64,000 bases of DNA from Salvelinus alpinus (GCF_045679555.1 NC_092110.1:2991390-3055389); one strand, 5' to 3'; positions 43,885 through 56,385 are shown, numbered from the stretch's first letter. The notes: a model not told the origin generated them from the sequence alone. A program made the numbers and translations.

Positions 43885-44228
43885 ATGTGCAGTGTGGGGC
43901 TGTGTTTCTGGCTGCTGGGTGCATGTGGCTAAATCTAAAGGTGTTCTGCCTTGTGATTTGTGTGTGTGTAAAACTAACCTTGTGTTGGGGGGTGGCAGAG
44001 GGGGGGTGGCAGTGTGTCGTGCGGTGGCCAGACGAGGGCTAAAGCACTGAACTGTAGTTCTCCTCATGATGAAGGGACTGGCCTCCCCTAGAGGGATATC
44101 AGCAAACCCAGAGAGAGAGAGAGACAGAAAAAGAACATGAGGCTAATAGCAAGTAGTTAAGCTATTAGACCTAAAAAGGAGAAAGATGTTGTAACCCCTT
44201 ATCCATACACTATTTCCTCCAGTCACAC

Positions 44229-44423
44229 CTCTTTGGACCAGCTCAGGAAGTCCCTCTGGCCTAAACTCCTCCACTTCCTGTTCACTTCCTGGTTTTGGCG
44301 TAGTTGCCATGGCTTTGATCCTTTTAGCAGCATTCAGCAGGGCCTCCTGGGCTTTAAATGGAGTGCTGCTGTTGTCGCTAGCTGCTATTGCATCGCAACC
44401 CCTCTTCCCCAACGGCCTCTGAC
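44229..44423 (-). other. Possible orphan coding exon
   Basis: A minus-strand frame is open for 117 codons (44143-44496). Inside it, an acceptor-like CTCCTGCAG ends at 44424 and a donor-like AAGAG|GTGTGA begins at 44228, giving a 195-nt exon with phase 1 at both ends. Its product (AQEALLNAAKRIKAM, then KPGSEQEVEEFRPEGLPEL) has the composition of a real, acidic, helical protein, unlike repeat translations here. I do not recognise the gene and see no partner exons. It could equally be a chance frame or a transposed exon. Confidence 0.25.
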
Positions 44424-44473
44424 CTGCAGGAGCTGTGTTCTCAGTCTGCCATGGGAGCCGACAAATGACTGAA

Positions 44474-45330
44474 CGTTTCTTCAAATGCAGTCGCAAAAAG
44501 CATCAAGCGCTATGATGAAACTGGCTCTCATGAGGACCGCCACAGGAAAGGAAGACCCAGAGTTACCTCTGCTGCAGAGGATAAGTTCATTAGAGTTACC
44601 TGCCTCAGAAATTGCAGCCCAAATAAATGTTTCACGAGTTCAAGTAACAGACACATCTCAACATCAACTGATGTTCAGAGGAGACTGGGTGAATCAGGCC
44701 TTCATGGTCGAATTGCTGCAAAGAAACCACTACTAAAGGACACCAATAAGAAGAAGAGACTTGCTTGGGCCAAGAAACACAAGCAATGGACATTAGACCG
44801 GTGGAAATCTGTCCTTTTGTATGATGAGTCCAAATGTGCGACTTTTGGTTCCAACCACTGTGTCTTTGTGAGACGCAGAATAGGTGAACGGATGATCTCT
44901 GCATGTGTGGTTACCACCATGAAGCATGGAGGAGGAGGTGTGATGGTGTGTGGGTGCTTTGCTGGTGACACTGTCAGTTATTTATTTAGAATTCAAGACA
45001 CACTTAAGCAGCATGGCTACCACAGCATTCTGTAGCAATACGCCATCCCATCTGGTTTGCGCTTAGTGGGACCATCATTTGTTTTTCAACAGGACAATGA
45101 CCCAACACACCCCCAGGCTGTGTGAGGGCTATTTGACCAAGAAGGAGAGTGATGGAGTGCTGCATCAGATGACCTGGCCTCCACAGTCACCTGACCTCAA
45201 CCCAATTGAGATGGTTGAGGGTGAGTTGGACCGAAGAGTGAAAGAAAAGCAGCCAAGAGCTCAGTATATGTGGGAACTCCTTCAAGACTGTTGGAAAAGC
45301 ATTCCAGGTGAAGCTGGCTGAGAGAATGTC
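44474..45330 (+). pseudogene. Tc1-like transposase pseudogene
   Basis: Recognisable parts in order: AIKRYDETGSHEDRHRKGRP-like DNA-binding remnant (44490-44560), [24 protein letters not shown] block (44700-44760), catalytic LYDESKC near 44817, TMKHGGGGVMVCGCFAGD (44918-44970), FQQDNDPTH-type region near 45090, and [20 protein letters not shown] near 45190-45245. A stop at about 45035 and frameshifts near 44630, 45115 and 45215 disable it. Confidence 0.8.
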
Positions 45331-45556
45331 AAGAGTGTGCAAAGCTGTCAAGGCAAAGAGTGGCTACTTTGAAGAATCTCAAACATAAAATGTATTTTGA
45401 TTTGTTTAACACTTTTTTGGTTACTACATTAATTCCATATGTGTTATTTCATAGTTTTGATGTCTTCACTATTATTCTACAATGTATAATAAATAAATAA
45501 ATAAATAAATAAAAACCCTTGAATGAGTTGGTGTGTCTTTTGACTGGTATTGTACA
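44474..45556 (+). mobile_element. Tc1-like transposon, 5'-truncated
   Basis: The right end carries the tail and TIR of a third Tc1 family (ACCCTTGAATGAGTTGGTG, CTTTTGACTGGTATTGTA). The left end starts inside the transposase, so the N-terminal part and left TIR are missing. Right of it the flank changes to unrelated sequence at 45557. Confidence 0.85.
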
Positions 45557-45623
45557 GTATATATATTTTTTTAGCTAAACAGGTGGCTCACCCCCACCTG
45601 CCCTGTATGACGGGTCGCCACAG

Positions 45624-45862
45624 CTCACAGTTAACACAACCTCACCACAGTTAACACAACCTCACCACAGTTAACACAACCTCACCACAGTTAACACAAC
45701 CTCACCACAGTTAACACAACCTCACCACAGTTAACACAACCTCACCACAGTTAACACAACCTCACCACAGTTAACACAACCTCACCACAGTTAACACAAC
45801 CTCACCACAGTTAACACAACCTCACCACAGTTAACACAACCTCACCACAGTTAACACAACCT
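45624..45862 (+). repeat. 20-bp minisatellite, 12 copies
   Basis: The unit CACAGTTAACACAACCTCAC repeats 12 times, nearly without change; the last unit diverges (CCTTACAACTG). There are no spacers, so it is a tandem array. Confidence 0.95.
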
Positions 45863-46039
45863 TACAACTGACCAGTATTTATCTCCTGACACTGCACATG
45901 GTCCTAGTACCTGACTTATACAGATGTAAGGTCTAATAAGCCATTGAGTACACACACAACCCACTATTTCAATTATACAGAAGAAACTCACTATGACTGC
46001 AATATGTGGTTGTCTAACGTAGTTATGAATGCACTAAAT

Positions 46040-46132
46040 TTAAGTCACTCTTGATAACATGCATTTCACTACACCTGCAATAACATCTGCTAAATATGTA
46101 TATGTGACCAATAAAATGGGATTTGATTTTTA
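46040..46132 (+). mobile_element. LINE/SINE tail
   Basis: TGCATTTCACTACACCTGCA, then ATATGTGACCAATAAAATGG and TTTGATTT form a 3' tail seen in salmonid LINEs. Only this terminal part is present. Confidence 0.6.
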
Positions 46133-46254
46133 ATAGTGTGAGCTAAATGAATAAAAAAAATGCTTTTATACCGTAATAGCAGGAAAATGTGTAGGCCTGC
46201 CTAATTTACAGATACATTAAGAGAAAGAGATGGTTGGGTGGATGGATGGAGAGA

Positions 46255-47504
<1,250 letters not shown>

Positions 47505-47901
47505 TACACTGAGCGTACTAAACATTAATAACATCTGCTCTTTCCATGACATGAAATGACTAGGTGAATCCAGGTGAAACCTATGATCCCTTATTGATGT
47601 CACTTAAATCCACTTCAATCAGTGTAGATGAAGGGGAGGAGACAGTTAAAGAATGATTTTTAAGCCCTGAGACAATTGAGACATGGATTGTGTATGTAGT
47701 GCCATTTAGAGGGTGAATGGGCAAGACTAAAGATTTAAGTTCCTTTGAGTGGGGTATGGTAGTAGGTGCCAGGCTCACTGGTTTGAGGGTGTCACTGGTT
47801 TGAGGGTGTCAAGAACTGCAATGCTGCTGGGTTTTCCACACTCAACAGCTTCCCGTGTGTATCAAGAATGGTCTGCCACCCAAAGGACTTCCAGGTAACT
47901 T

Positions 47902-47993
47902 AAAAAAAAATGTTAACCTTTATTTAACTAGGCAAGTCAGTTAAGAACAAATTATTATTTACAATGACAGCCAACTGGGGAACAGTGGGTTAA
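47902..47993 (-). mobile_element. HpaI-like SINE, 3' half
   Basis: Antisense SINE tail and body (TTTATTTAACTAGGCAAGTC, then ACAATGACAG...GGAACAGTGGGTTAA). The other half is at 51321-51439. The words GTTAA (47989-47993 and 51321-51325) flank the material that split it, and AACTT (47897-47901 and 51440-51444) flanks the whole SINE. Confidence 0.8.
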
Positions 47994-48468
47994 AGAGGGT
48001 GTAGCTGAAGCTGCATCACTGTCTCATCTATTTGATCATGTATATGTTTTGCTGTTTGGTCTTTGTTATAGGGCCAAAAAGATTGGAGAAGTGGTTTATC
48101 CATCTCCGTTTTGGATAGATAACTCTTCGTGTTGTTTGTTTAGTGTTTTCCAAGAAGTGGCTAGAGTCTATGGATTCTTCCATTACATTCAGCTGATTTC
48201 TGAAGTGCTGTCCCTTTTTTCCCGTAGTGTATTTCTGTATTGTTTCAGTGATTCACCATAGTGAAGGCGTAGGCTCAGGTTTTCTGGGTCTCTATGTTTT
48301 TGGTTTGATAGGTTTCTCAATTTCTTAGGTTTTTGCATTCTTCATCAAACCATTTGTCATTGTTGTTAATTTGCTTAGGTTGTCTGCTTGAAATGTTTAG
48401 ATTTGATAGGGAAGCAGAGATGTCAAATATACTGTTTTTCTACTGCCAAGTTTACACCTTTACTATGT
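47994..48468 (-). mobile_element. LINE-derived antisense sequence
   Basis: Contains GGTCTTTGTTATAGGGCCAA, GATTCACCATAGTGAAGGCG and CATTCTTCATCAAACCATTT blocks that I recognise as antisense LINE sequence frequent in salmonids. No long frame is left. Sequence at 51215-51320 may be its other flank. Confidence 0.4.
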
Positions 48469-48469
48469 G

Positions 48470-51250
48470 GTAAACCGTGGGGTGTTGGGTTGAGCGTGCA
48501 GAGATGAACAGAGACAGGGAGGTTTTAGTCCGTAAACACAACTTTACTAGGACATAAAATAAACATTACAAAGAAAATCACATAGGTTTGGCTCGGTCCT
48601 TCTTCTCAGCTTTTGCTCTGTGTCGGTCTCTCCCCGTCCTCCTTCGCGGTGTGCCACAGTGCTCCTTTTATTTGGCCTCCACGGCTGGTTGGCATTTTCC
48701 CCTAATTACTTCCACTTGGAGCTATCTGTGTCGGGGTGCCCAGCTCATGTACTCCCAGCAGAGAGTGCCAACATCGCATCACGTACCTCCCCTCTATTAC
48801 CATCCCCCGGAGCTTCCTGCTGACATACATGCTTGGGTGCTCCTCGCCTTCCTGCTCTTGGGACAAAATGGCCCCTACCTCCGTGTCAGACGCATCTGTC
48901 TGGACCAGGAGGTTTTTTGAGAAGTCCGGGGTTACGAGTACCGGGTGCGAACATAGCGCATCCTTCAGGGCCTGGAACGCTGCCTCTGTGTCCTCCGTCC
49001 ATCGCACCGTCTGGGGTAGTCGTGCATTCGTTAATTCTGTGAGGGTAGAAGCTATTGCTGCAAAGTTAGGTACAAATCAACTGTAATAGCCTGCTAACCC
49101 CAGGAAGGACTTCACCTGCCTCTTGGTTCGGGGGACCGGCAATCCCCTAATGGCAGCAATTTTTTTTTCTTGGGGCTTCACATTTCCCCTCCCGATCTGA
49201 TAGCCCAGGTACTCCACCTCGGCGTAGCCCAGCTTGCACTTGTGGTCGTTCGCGGTCAGACCTGCATCCCTTAGTGCACCCACCACTGCCTGTAACGTAC
49301 AAAGATGTGACTCCCAACTGTCACTGTGCACAATTATGTCATCAAAATAAGCAGCCGCGTACTCACTGTGCGGCCTCAAGATGCAGTCAATGAGTTGCTG
49401 AAAGTCGCCCCGTGGAGCCCGAAAGGAAGAACCCGGTAGTGGTATAGCCCCCCCCCGGGGTGGAGAAGGCAGTCTTCTTCCGGGAGGCCTCTGCCAGCGG
49501 CACCTGCCAGTACCCCTTCGTCAGGTCCAAGGTGCTGACGTATCTCGCCATCCCCAAGCGGTCGATCAGTTCATCCACCCGGGGCATGGGGTAGGCATCA
49601 AACTTACTGACCTCGTTCAGGTCCCGGAAGTCATTGCAGAAGCGGACGGTTCCGTCCGGTTTCGGAACCAGCACTACAGGGCTAGACCACTCACTGTGGG
49701 ACTCCTCCATTACCCCCATCTCTAACATTGTCGTCACTTCCCGCTGGACCTCCACCCTCCGGGTTTCTGGTATCCGGTATGGCCTTTTACGCACTTTTTC
49801 TTCTCCTGGACGTATGTGGATATAATGTTCCATGAGATCTGTGCGCCCCGGCACCTCAGAGAACACGGCCGTATTCTGCTGGACCAACTCTGAGCTCTTG
49901 TCATTGGGTCGGGATGAGGTCTTCCCCCATTGCAACCTCGACAGAGGGCGGGCTCTGCTGTGGCCGGGTTCACGTTATGCACAGCGCCTCTTGTGCGTGC
50001 CATTTCTTCAGCAAGTTCACATGGTAAAGCTGGAGGGGTTTTCTCCGCCCCGTTTGGCGGACCTTATAATTGACGTCGCCTACCTGCTCAACGATGTCGT
50101 AGGGCCCATGCCACGTAGCCAGGAATTTACTCTCCATTGTATAGATCAGCACCAAGACCTTCTCACCTGGTTGGGCCACCCGGTTGTAGACACGCTCCTG
50201 GGCACGTTACGCCTTGGCCATGTGCTCTCTCACCATTGGCCAAATTGCCATCATCCTCTCCCTCATCTCCTCCACATGTTCTACTACGCTGCGAAGGGGG
50301 GTTGGCTGCTCTTGCCAGACCTCCTTGGCTAGGTCCAGCAGTCCGCGGGGCCGACGGCCAGGAGCTCAAAGGGGGAGAACCCAGTGGATGCTTGGGGTAC
50401 CTTGCGCACTGAAAACATCAGGTGGGGCAGCAGCTGGTCCCAGTTCCTCCCGTCTCTCTCGATGACCTTCTTCAGCATCTGTTTTAGGGTCTTATTGAAG
50501 CGTTCAACTAGCCCGTCCGTTTGTGGATGGTACACACTGGTCCTCACCTGTTTAATTCGTAATAGATTGCAGACATCATTCATCACACAAAACATGAACA
50601 CGGTGCCCTGGTCCGTCAGGATTTCCCGCGGAATACCCACCCGGCTAAATAAATGGAAGAGCTCCCGTGCGATACCTTTTGCTGCTGCCGTGTGTAGCGG
50701 GATTGACTCCGGGCCAGTGGAACCGGTTCCCGACCCGCTCCCTGGTTTTCTCCATCCACAGGTGTGCCCCAAGCAGTTGGGTGTGGGCAAGCTGCAACAG
50801 TCCTAACATACTGGCTGGGAAGAGTAACAAGTCTTTTGTCTCCCCATTGTTCTTTACTACCTGATACAATAAAATATGCTTGATGGCAAAGTGGGGGTAG
50901 CGCCACTCACTTACCCCAGGTAACAGTACGCCATCCACCGCAATCACCTGGCTCCTAGCGTTCTGGAGAGTGGGGTTTTCTAACTGGGCCGTCCCGAACT
51001 GACCCATAAGGATTCCTGTGTCGGGAGGTCCATCTAGGGCCTCCACAAAGGGCAACCTGATGTTGGTTATGTTGTCGTATTTGTGCCTAGGGGGGCATAT
51101 GGGGGAGGGAATGCTGGCACCAGGTAAGTATTTGTCCCCCTGTTTGCTGAGGGTGTCAGGTTATTGTCCAGTTCTGGTATTTAGGTCATCACAGACTAGT
51201 ACATGTCCCTGGGCCTGGAGATGATTGATTTCCCCCTCCAGGATAGAGAA
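48470..51250 (-). mobile_element. Ty3/gypsy element with integrase before RT (Gmr1-type order)
   Basis: Reading on the minus strand, integrase sequence (51055-49970) comes first, then RT (49935-49080), then RNase H (49007-48700), then an LTR-like end (about 48660-48470) containing the AGTAAAGTTGTG and CCACGGTTTACCA words. Most Ty3 elements have integrase last. The swapped order is known from Gmr1-type elements of fish and other deuterostomes. Gag, protease and a 5' LTR are not recognised. Confidence 0.8.
48700..51055 (-). pseudogene. Gmr1-type pol pseudogene (IN-RT-RH)
   Basis: Integrase: N-terminal part with HTQLLGAHLWMEKTRERVGN near 50860-50800, then LTDQGTVF near 50620, YHPQTDGLVERFNKTLKQML near 50530, and a C-terminal WHGPYDIVEQVGDVNYKVRQ near 50115. 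The part with the first catalytic Asp is deleted. RT: HYIHIRPGEEKVRKRPYRIP near 49820, VVLVPKPDGTVRFCNDFRDL near 49670, LDLTKGYWQVPLAEASRKK near 49515, catalytic YFDD at 49338-49349, LGYQIGRGNVKPQEKK near 49200. RNase H: LVQTDASDTEVGAILSQ near 48890. A C homopolymer (about 49448-49456) and other indels break the frame. Confidence 0.85.
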
Positions 51251-51320
51251 GCTGTTTTCTTTAAAGAATGGTGATTCTAGCGTGAGGATATAGGTAGCAC
51301 ACAGGAGGACATTTTTCTCT

Positions 51321-51439
51321 GTTAACTGCCTTGTTCAGGGGTAGAACGACAGATTTTTACCTTGTCAGCTCAGGGATTCAATCCAGCAACCTTTCGGTTA
51401 CTGGCCCAACGCTCTAACCACTAGGCTACCTGCCGCCCC
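51321..51439 (-). mobile_element. HpaI-like SINE, 5' (tRNA-derived) half
   Basis: On the minus strand it starts GGGGCGGCAGGTAGCCTAGT and has GTTAGAGCGTTGGGCCAGTA and a B-box-like GGATTGAATCCCTG, typical of the salmonid HpaI tRNA-derived SINE head. It ends at GTTAA, where the inserted block begins. Confidence 0.85.
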
Positions 51440-51574
51440 AACTTGACACAACTGGGCGAAGCATTGGAGTCAATATGGGCCAGGATCCCTGTGGAACACT
51501 TTCGACACCTTGTAGAGTCCATGCCCCAGCTCAATAGAAGGAAGGTGTTCCTAATGCTTTCTACACTCAGTGTA

Positions 51575-53335
51575 TGGTGATGAGAGGAAGTCCAGTGGTG
51601 GGAAGTGGGAAAAGATGGAACTAGATGAGACTTGGCTGACACTCTGCTCATTTTCTCATCTGTTTGTTTGTTCTGCCCGCTGTGCTTCATTTGCTCCCAT
51701 TGGAAACAACACTGATGATAAATCTTGGGTTAGTTACCAATATCTTTGCTAGAAGAATGCTTTCCACTGCACCTACAGGCCCACTCTGGTATTGTCTGAC
51801 CCAGAAAAACAATTCCCATAGAGAAGTCAAATTTGAAAATTCCTAATAATACACTTTAGTCATCCTCTATGTGCACAAAACATCCATTGAATTATCAAAA
51901 TAATTGTTGCAGCTGAAATTATTAACCTTTTATATTCATCCACTGTCTGTCATGCTTCTAAATGACGTAACGGCATTGTCGCTGCTTGGGCAGGGCTCAA
52001 ATGCACAATGATTGCAGGCGTAGTCCTCCGAGTAAAACTGGATCAAGAAAGATGGCAGCAAGCACGAAACGGCATATGCGAACGTGAGTAGATTAAGTTT
52101 TCTTTTTTAAACAATGCTCGGCCATCTTGGAAGCTGTCTCCAGTTCTTTTGTTGCTCAATGGCTGTGACATAGGAGTTCTCTCTCCCACACACATATTTG
52201 CACACTCTCTCTTACTTTATAGGCAACAGTGCATAGACATTACAACCAATAGATAGATAGTGATAGCGATGACTTATCCATATATTCCTATAGAAAACTC
52301 CTGATGGCACCAATGGTGCTAAGGATCATGGTGAAAGTGGCTGAAACTAGCAAAGGATCATAGTCGATGTAGTTGTTTTCATCCTGCCTGAGAGTTAACC
52401 TGGTTTTTAATGTCTATGAACCTGATGCTAGGCTACTGTTAAACCTTTGCAGCAGAAGGTTCATTTGAAAGCTCAGCATTACCATAAAATGGAAAAAACA
52501 AAACGGACAGCAAATATTATCTACGATAATCAGAATTGCAACTAATTAACCAAAAAACTAAATAAGATCAGACTCTTTCGAGTGATGATTAGTACAGTTA
52601 AATACAGAACATGCCGGCATGGTGACTCTCTTTGTAAAAGCGAACTCAAATTGTCACAAAGTTAAGTGCACGAGTACGCTATGTAGTCTAGATATCATAT
52701 GACCATGATCCTTCCACCTGAAAATAAAAGTTAATGGGCTACCATCAAAACAACTGATCACAATTCAGTTTGCCCCATGAAAAAACATATATCAATTATA
52801 TATCAATTCTATAATTATTTTATCTCGATTCTGTATTTTTATATGATTGTAGACTATCTTTATCATTTATGCAACCGCATCATTTTGTCATCATAAAAAA
52901 TACCCTCAGACATACAATGTAGTTTGGAATTCAAACATAGTGCTAGAGCAATCCTCCATCTCCATCCTCTGTTCTCAGCTCTGTCATTCTCTGTTAGCCC
53001 CATAGAAACCGGTCAGCCCCTCAATCTCGATTTGACAGAATCGTTCACTCGGCGCTGTCATCAGATTCTGGATAGCACACCACACCCACTTAGCTGCGCG
53101 TGCAAAGAGCGTGCATGAGGGTGCGAGCCTCCTCGTAGTGCCGGCTCGTGATTGGTCTGTGTCAGCACGTGATCCTGTATGATGAAAAGTGTAGTAGTAA
53201 GAATGGATCACTATTTAAAGAAATATCTTGATTTGTATCAAATGTTTTCAATAATTCACACCGGTGAACGAATATGATCATAATAAACACATTATAGAGC
53301 CCAAAAAGGGCCGTTCTGGGCTTTCCTGATACCTG
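51575..53335. other. Intergenic region with one possible first exon
   Basis: Apart from the candidate exon near 52001-52083 no gene is recognised. A moderately GC-rich piece (53035-53175) includes GATTGG and CACGTG words of promoter type, but nothing fixes a transcript. Confidence 0.4.
52001..52083 (+). other. Possible first coding exon, unidentified
   Basis: ATG at 52001 opens 27 codons, with a second in-frame ATG at 52052 in better context (AAGATGG), to a consensus donor AAC|GTGAGT at 52083/52084. A TAA in the same frame at 51968 and a TGACGTAA word at 51963 lie just upstream. No continuation exon was found in the 4 kb before tmx1, and I do not recognise the peptide (MAASTKRHMR). A chance arrangement is quite possible. 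Confidence 0.2.
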
Positions 53336-54866
53336 CTTACAAACTAAAATTTAATCAGGAAGCACCAGTGACTCGGTCCAAGAACACTAAGGTAACCTGC
53401 CTAAATGACTACCAACCCGTGCACTCACGTCTGTAGCCATGAAGTGCTTTGAAAGGCTGATCATGGCTCACATCAACACCATTATCCCAGAAACCCTAGA
53501 CCCACTCCAATTCACATACCGCCCCAACAGATCCACAGATGATGCAATCTCTATTGCACTCCACACTGCCCTTTCACAACTGGACAAAAGGAACACCTAG
53601 AGTATGTGAGAATGCTATTCATTGACTACAGCTCAGCGTTCCACACCATAGTGCCCTTAAAGCTCATCACTAAGCTAAAGACCCTGGGACTAAACATCTC
53701 CCTCTGCAACTGGATCCTGGACTTCCTGACGGGCCAGGACGTCCTGGACTTCCTGACCCCCAGGTGGTAAGGGTAGGTAACAACACATTTGGCACGCTGA
53801 TCCTCACCCCGGGAGCCCCTCAGGAGTGCGTGTTCAGTTCCCTCCTGTACTCCCTGTTCACACATGACTGCACATTCAGGCACGACTCCAACACCATCAT
53901 TAAGTTTGCCGATGACACAACAGTGGTAGGCCTGATCACCGAAAATGATGAGACAGCCTATAGGGAGGAGGTCAAAGACCTGACTGTGTGGTGCAAGGAC
54001 AACAACCTCTCCCTCAACATGATCAAGATAAAGGAGATGATTGTGGACTACAGGAAAAGGAGGACCGAGCACGCCCCCATTTTCATCGGCAGGGTTGCAT
54101 TGGAGCAGGTTGAGAGCTTCAAGTTCCTTGGCGTCCACATCACCAACAAAGTAACATGGTCCAAGCACACCAAGACAGTCGTGAAGAGGGCACGACAAAA
54201 GCTATTCCCCTCAGGTGACTGAAAAGATTTGGCATGGGTCCTCAGATCCTCAAAAGGTTCTACAGCTGCACCATCGAGAGCGTCCTGACGGGTTGCAGGT
54301 TGCATCACTGCTTGGTATGGTACTACAGAGGGTAGTGCGTACGGCCCAGCACATCACTGGGGCCAAGCTTCCTGCCATCCAGGACCTCTATACCATGCGG
54401 TGTCAGAGGAAGGCCCTAAAAATGGTCAAAGACTCCAGCCACCCTAGTCATAGACTATTCTCTCTGCTACCGCACTGCAAGCTGTACCGGAACGCCAAGT
54501 CTAGGTCCAAGAGGCTTCTAAACAGCTTCTACCCCCAAGCCATAAGACTCCTGAACATCTAATAAAATGGCTACCCAGACTATTTGCATTGTGCTGCTGC
54601 TACTCTTTCTTATAATCTATGCATAGTCACTTTAATAACTCTACCTACATGTACATATTACCTCAATTACCTTGACTATCCGGTGTCCCCGCACATTGAC
54701 TCTGTACCGGTACTCCCTGTATTTAGCCTCGCTACTGCTGCTTTTTAATGATTTGTTACTTGTATTTCTTATTTTTTGGGGGTATTTTTCTTAAAAGTGC
54801 ATTGTTGGTTAAGGGCTTGTAAGTAAGCATTTTAAGGTCCACACCTGTTGTATTCGGCGCATTGAT
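53336..54866 (+). mobile_element. L2-like LINE, copy 3, plus strand
   Basis: Same family as the copies at 22976 and 34350 but in the opposite orientation and truncated within the RT. It ends with the shared tail (TTAAGGGCTTGTAAGTAAGC, then CACACCTGTTGTATTCGGCG) at about 54866. Confidence 0.85.
53395..54562 (+). pseudogene. LINE reverse transcriptase pseudogene
   Basis: Readable RT parts: [24 protein letters not shown] block near 53440-53500, [20 protein letters not shown] near 53520-53580, then after a stop at about 53598 [28 protein letters not shown] near 53840, catalytic KFADDTTVV near 53905, and VESFKFLGVHITNKVTWSKH near 54110. An imperfect duplication (GTCCTGGACTTCCTGA-type words at 53718 and 53740) and several frameshifts disrupt it. 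Confidence 0.8.
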
Positions 54867-55925
54867 TTCACCAGGGCTTTTGGCACAGCTAGGTTGCTAC
54901 GCAGTAGCTGGCCAGCAAAGCTTATGATTTCACGCTCCAGACGGACACTGGGGGACCTGCAACAGTGCCACCTGCTAGTGGTATAGATAAAGCAGGGACG
55001 GATGATTTTACAACGTTGTGGTCTTGAATGCAACACGTTATTCGCTTGCCGCGTGACCAAAAGTGGCAGCGGACTATGCAACAAACTCAAATATTTTGCA
55101 TTAGAAAACAATTCTAAACTACGAAATAAAATCCCACCGATCATGAATTTTAATGTGACATTAAAGAGCTGTCAATGTGAACTGTATATTTTACAGTTGT
55201 TTAGAAAACTGCTGAGGGGCGGTTTCAGAGTTAGCTGGGCTTAATGGAAGTACAGGGTTGAAGTTAAAGTGATAGTGTAGAAATTAATGGCATCAATATA
55301 TTAGATAAGAAATTGAATAACAATTTAGTCAGAGAAATTAATTAACAGGAAGTTTACCCCTGCTGCAATTTTTCAATGCACATCTTCATTTGATGTGAAA
55401 TGGCAGCGTGTATGGACTAATCCACATAAATATTTGATAACTGATCAAGTATGATAAGTCTCTTACAAGATCCTTCACAGATGTTATCTTCGTAATTGTC
55501 TTATTTCTAAATATGTAATTCATATTTAGCATTTATTTTTTGATTGTTTGCATATTGAAATATTTTGGACAGATATTAACATATATATTAGTGATGAGAC
55601 GAGTAGACCTATAAGCATTACCAAATGTGATATTCTTTTTTATTTTACATACACGCACAGTGACTGCCAATATATTGTGAATTTGTTCATTTTATTGGGA
55701 AACATTTTCATGGGTAAGTTCATGGGTAAAAAAAAAATATATATATTTTTCTAATTGATTTACAATATTATATAACATCCCTAACATATAAAAATATCAA
55801 ATTATCAAAGACGTGCCTACAGTATTTGTCAAAATATACGTCTATAGCGTAATATATATGTTCGTTTTTTGTCTCTTGTTTTATGTATTATGTTTTTATT
55901 TAGGCTTTTTTTTGTTATATGTGAT
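54867..55925. other. AT-rich intergenic region
   Basis: No gene or repeat with definable ends is recognised. The sequence becomes very AT-rich after 55480. Confidence 0.45.
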
Positions 55926-56100
55926 ATATTTAAGCAATAAAGCCTGAGGGGTTGTGGTATATGGCCAATAACCCATGGCTATTGCTATTATAAACTGGTT
56001 GTCAATGTAATTAGAGCAGTAAAAATACATGTTTTGTCATACCCGTGGGATACGGTCTGCTATACCACGGCGGTCAGCCAATCAGCATCCCGGTTTATAA
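55926..56100. repeat. Dispersed salmonid repeat, partly palindromic
   Basis: Contains GGGTTGTGGTATATGGCCAA and, inverted further right, GGTCTGCTATACCACGGCGG with ATCAGCATCCCGGTTTATAA. I recognise this as a repeated element in salmonids, probably a non-autonomous DNA transposon. Confidence 0.5.
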
Positions 56101-56147
56101 ATTGGTTTGTACAATATTCGTGTAATGCAAAAAAAGAAAAAGTAGAG

Positions 56148-56337
56148 GGTTGCCACTAGTTACCACAAACACAAAGTCAAAATATCGTGAAAATGTTATT
56201 AGTTTAAAAAAATGTAAGGTTAGAGTTAGACATAATGTTAGCAGTGTGGTTAAGGTCAGGTTCAAATCTGATGTTAAGAAGAGAAATTGTATAAATAGGC
56301 TGGGTTTAGCCATAATTATGACTTTGTGACTGTGGTA
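56148..56337. mobile_element. MITE ending about 45 bp before the tmx1 start codon
   Basis: Its left end GCCACTAGTTACCACAAACA CAAAGTC is mirrored at the right end by GACTTTGTGACTGTGGTAAC (56319-56338). The interior has GTAAGGTTAGAGTTAGA and CAGTGTGGTTAAGGT words. A second, diverged copy with the same ends is at 61050-61243 in tmx1 intron 4. No coding capacity. Confidence 0.75.
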
Positions 56338-56385
56338 ACTAACAACGACCGAAGTAGAGACGGGCGACGACGAGTTGACCTAAAC

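Larger units (their letters stand above)
47505..51574. mobile_element. TIR element split by nested insertions
   Basis: Left TIR TACACTGAGCGTACTAAACA (47505) and right TIR, reverse complement TACACTGAGTGTAGAAAGCA (ending 51574), match at 19 of 23 positions. The body is in two parts, 47505-47896 and 51440-51574, which I recognise as halves of one common salmonid DNA repeat. Between them sit a split SINE and a Ty3 element. Confidence 0.75.

Noticed and set aside
45624..45862. CRISPR-like array
   Set aside because: The units are contiguous with no spacers, and the context is vertebrate intergenic DNA, so it is a minisatellite.
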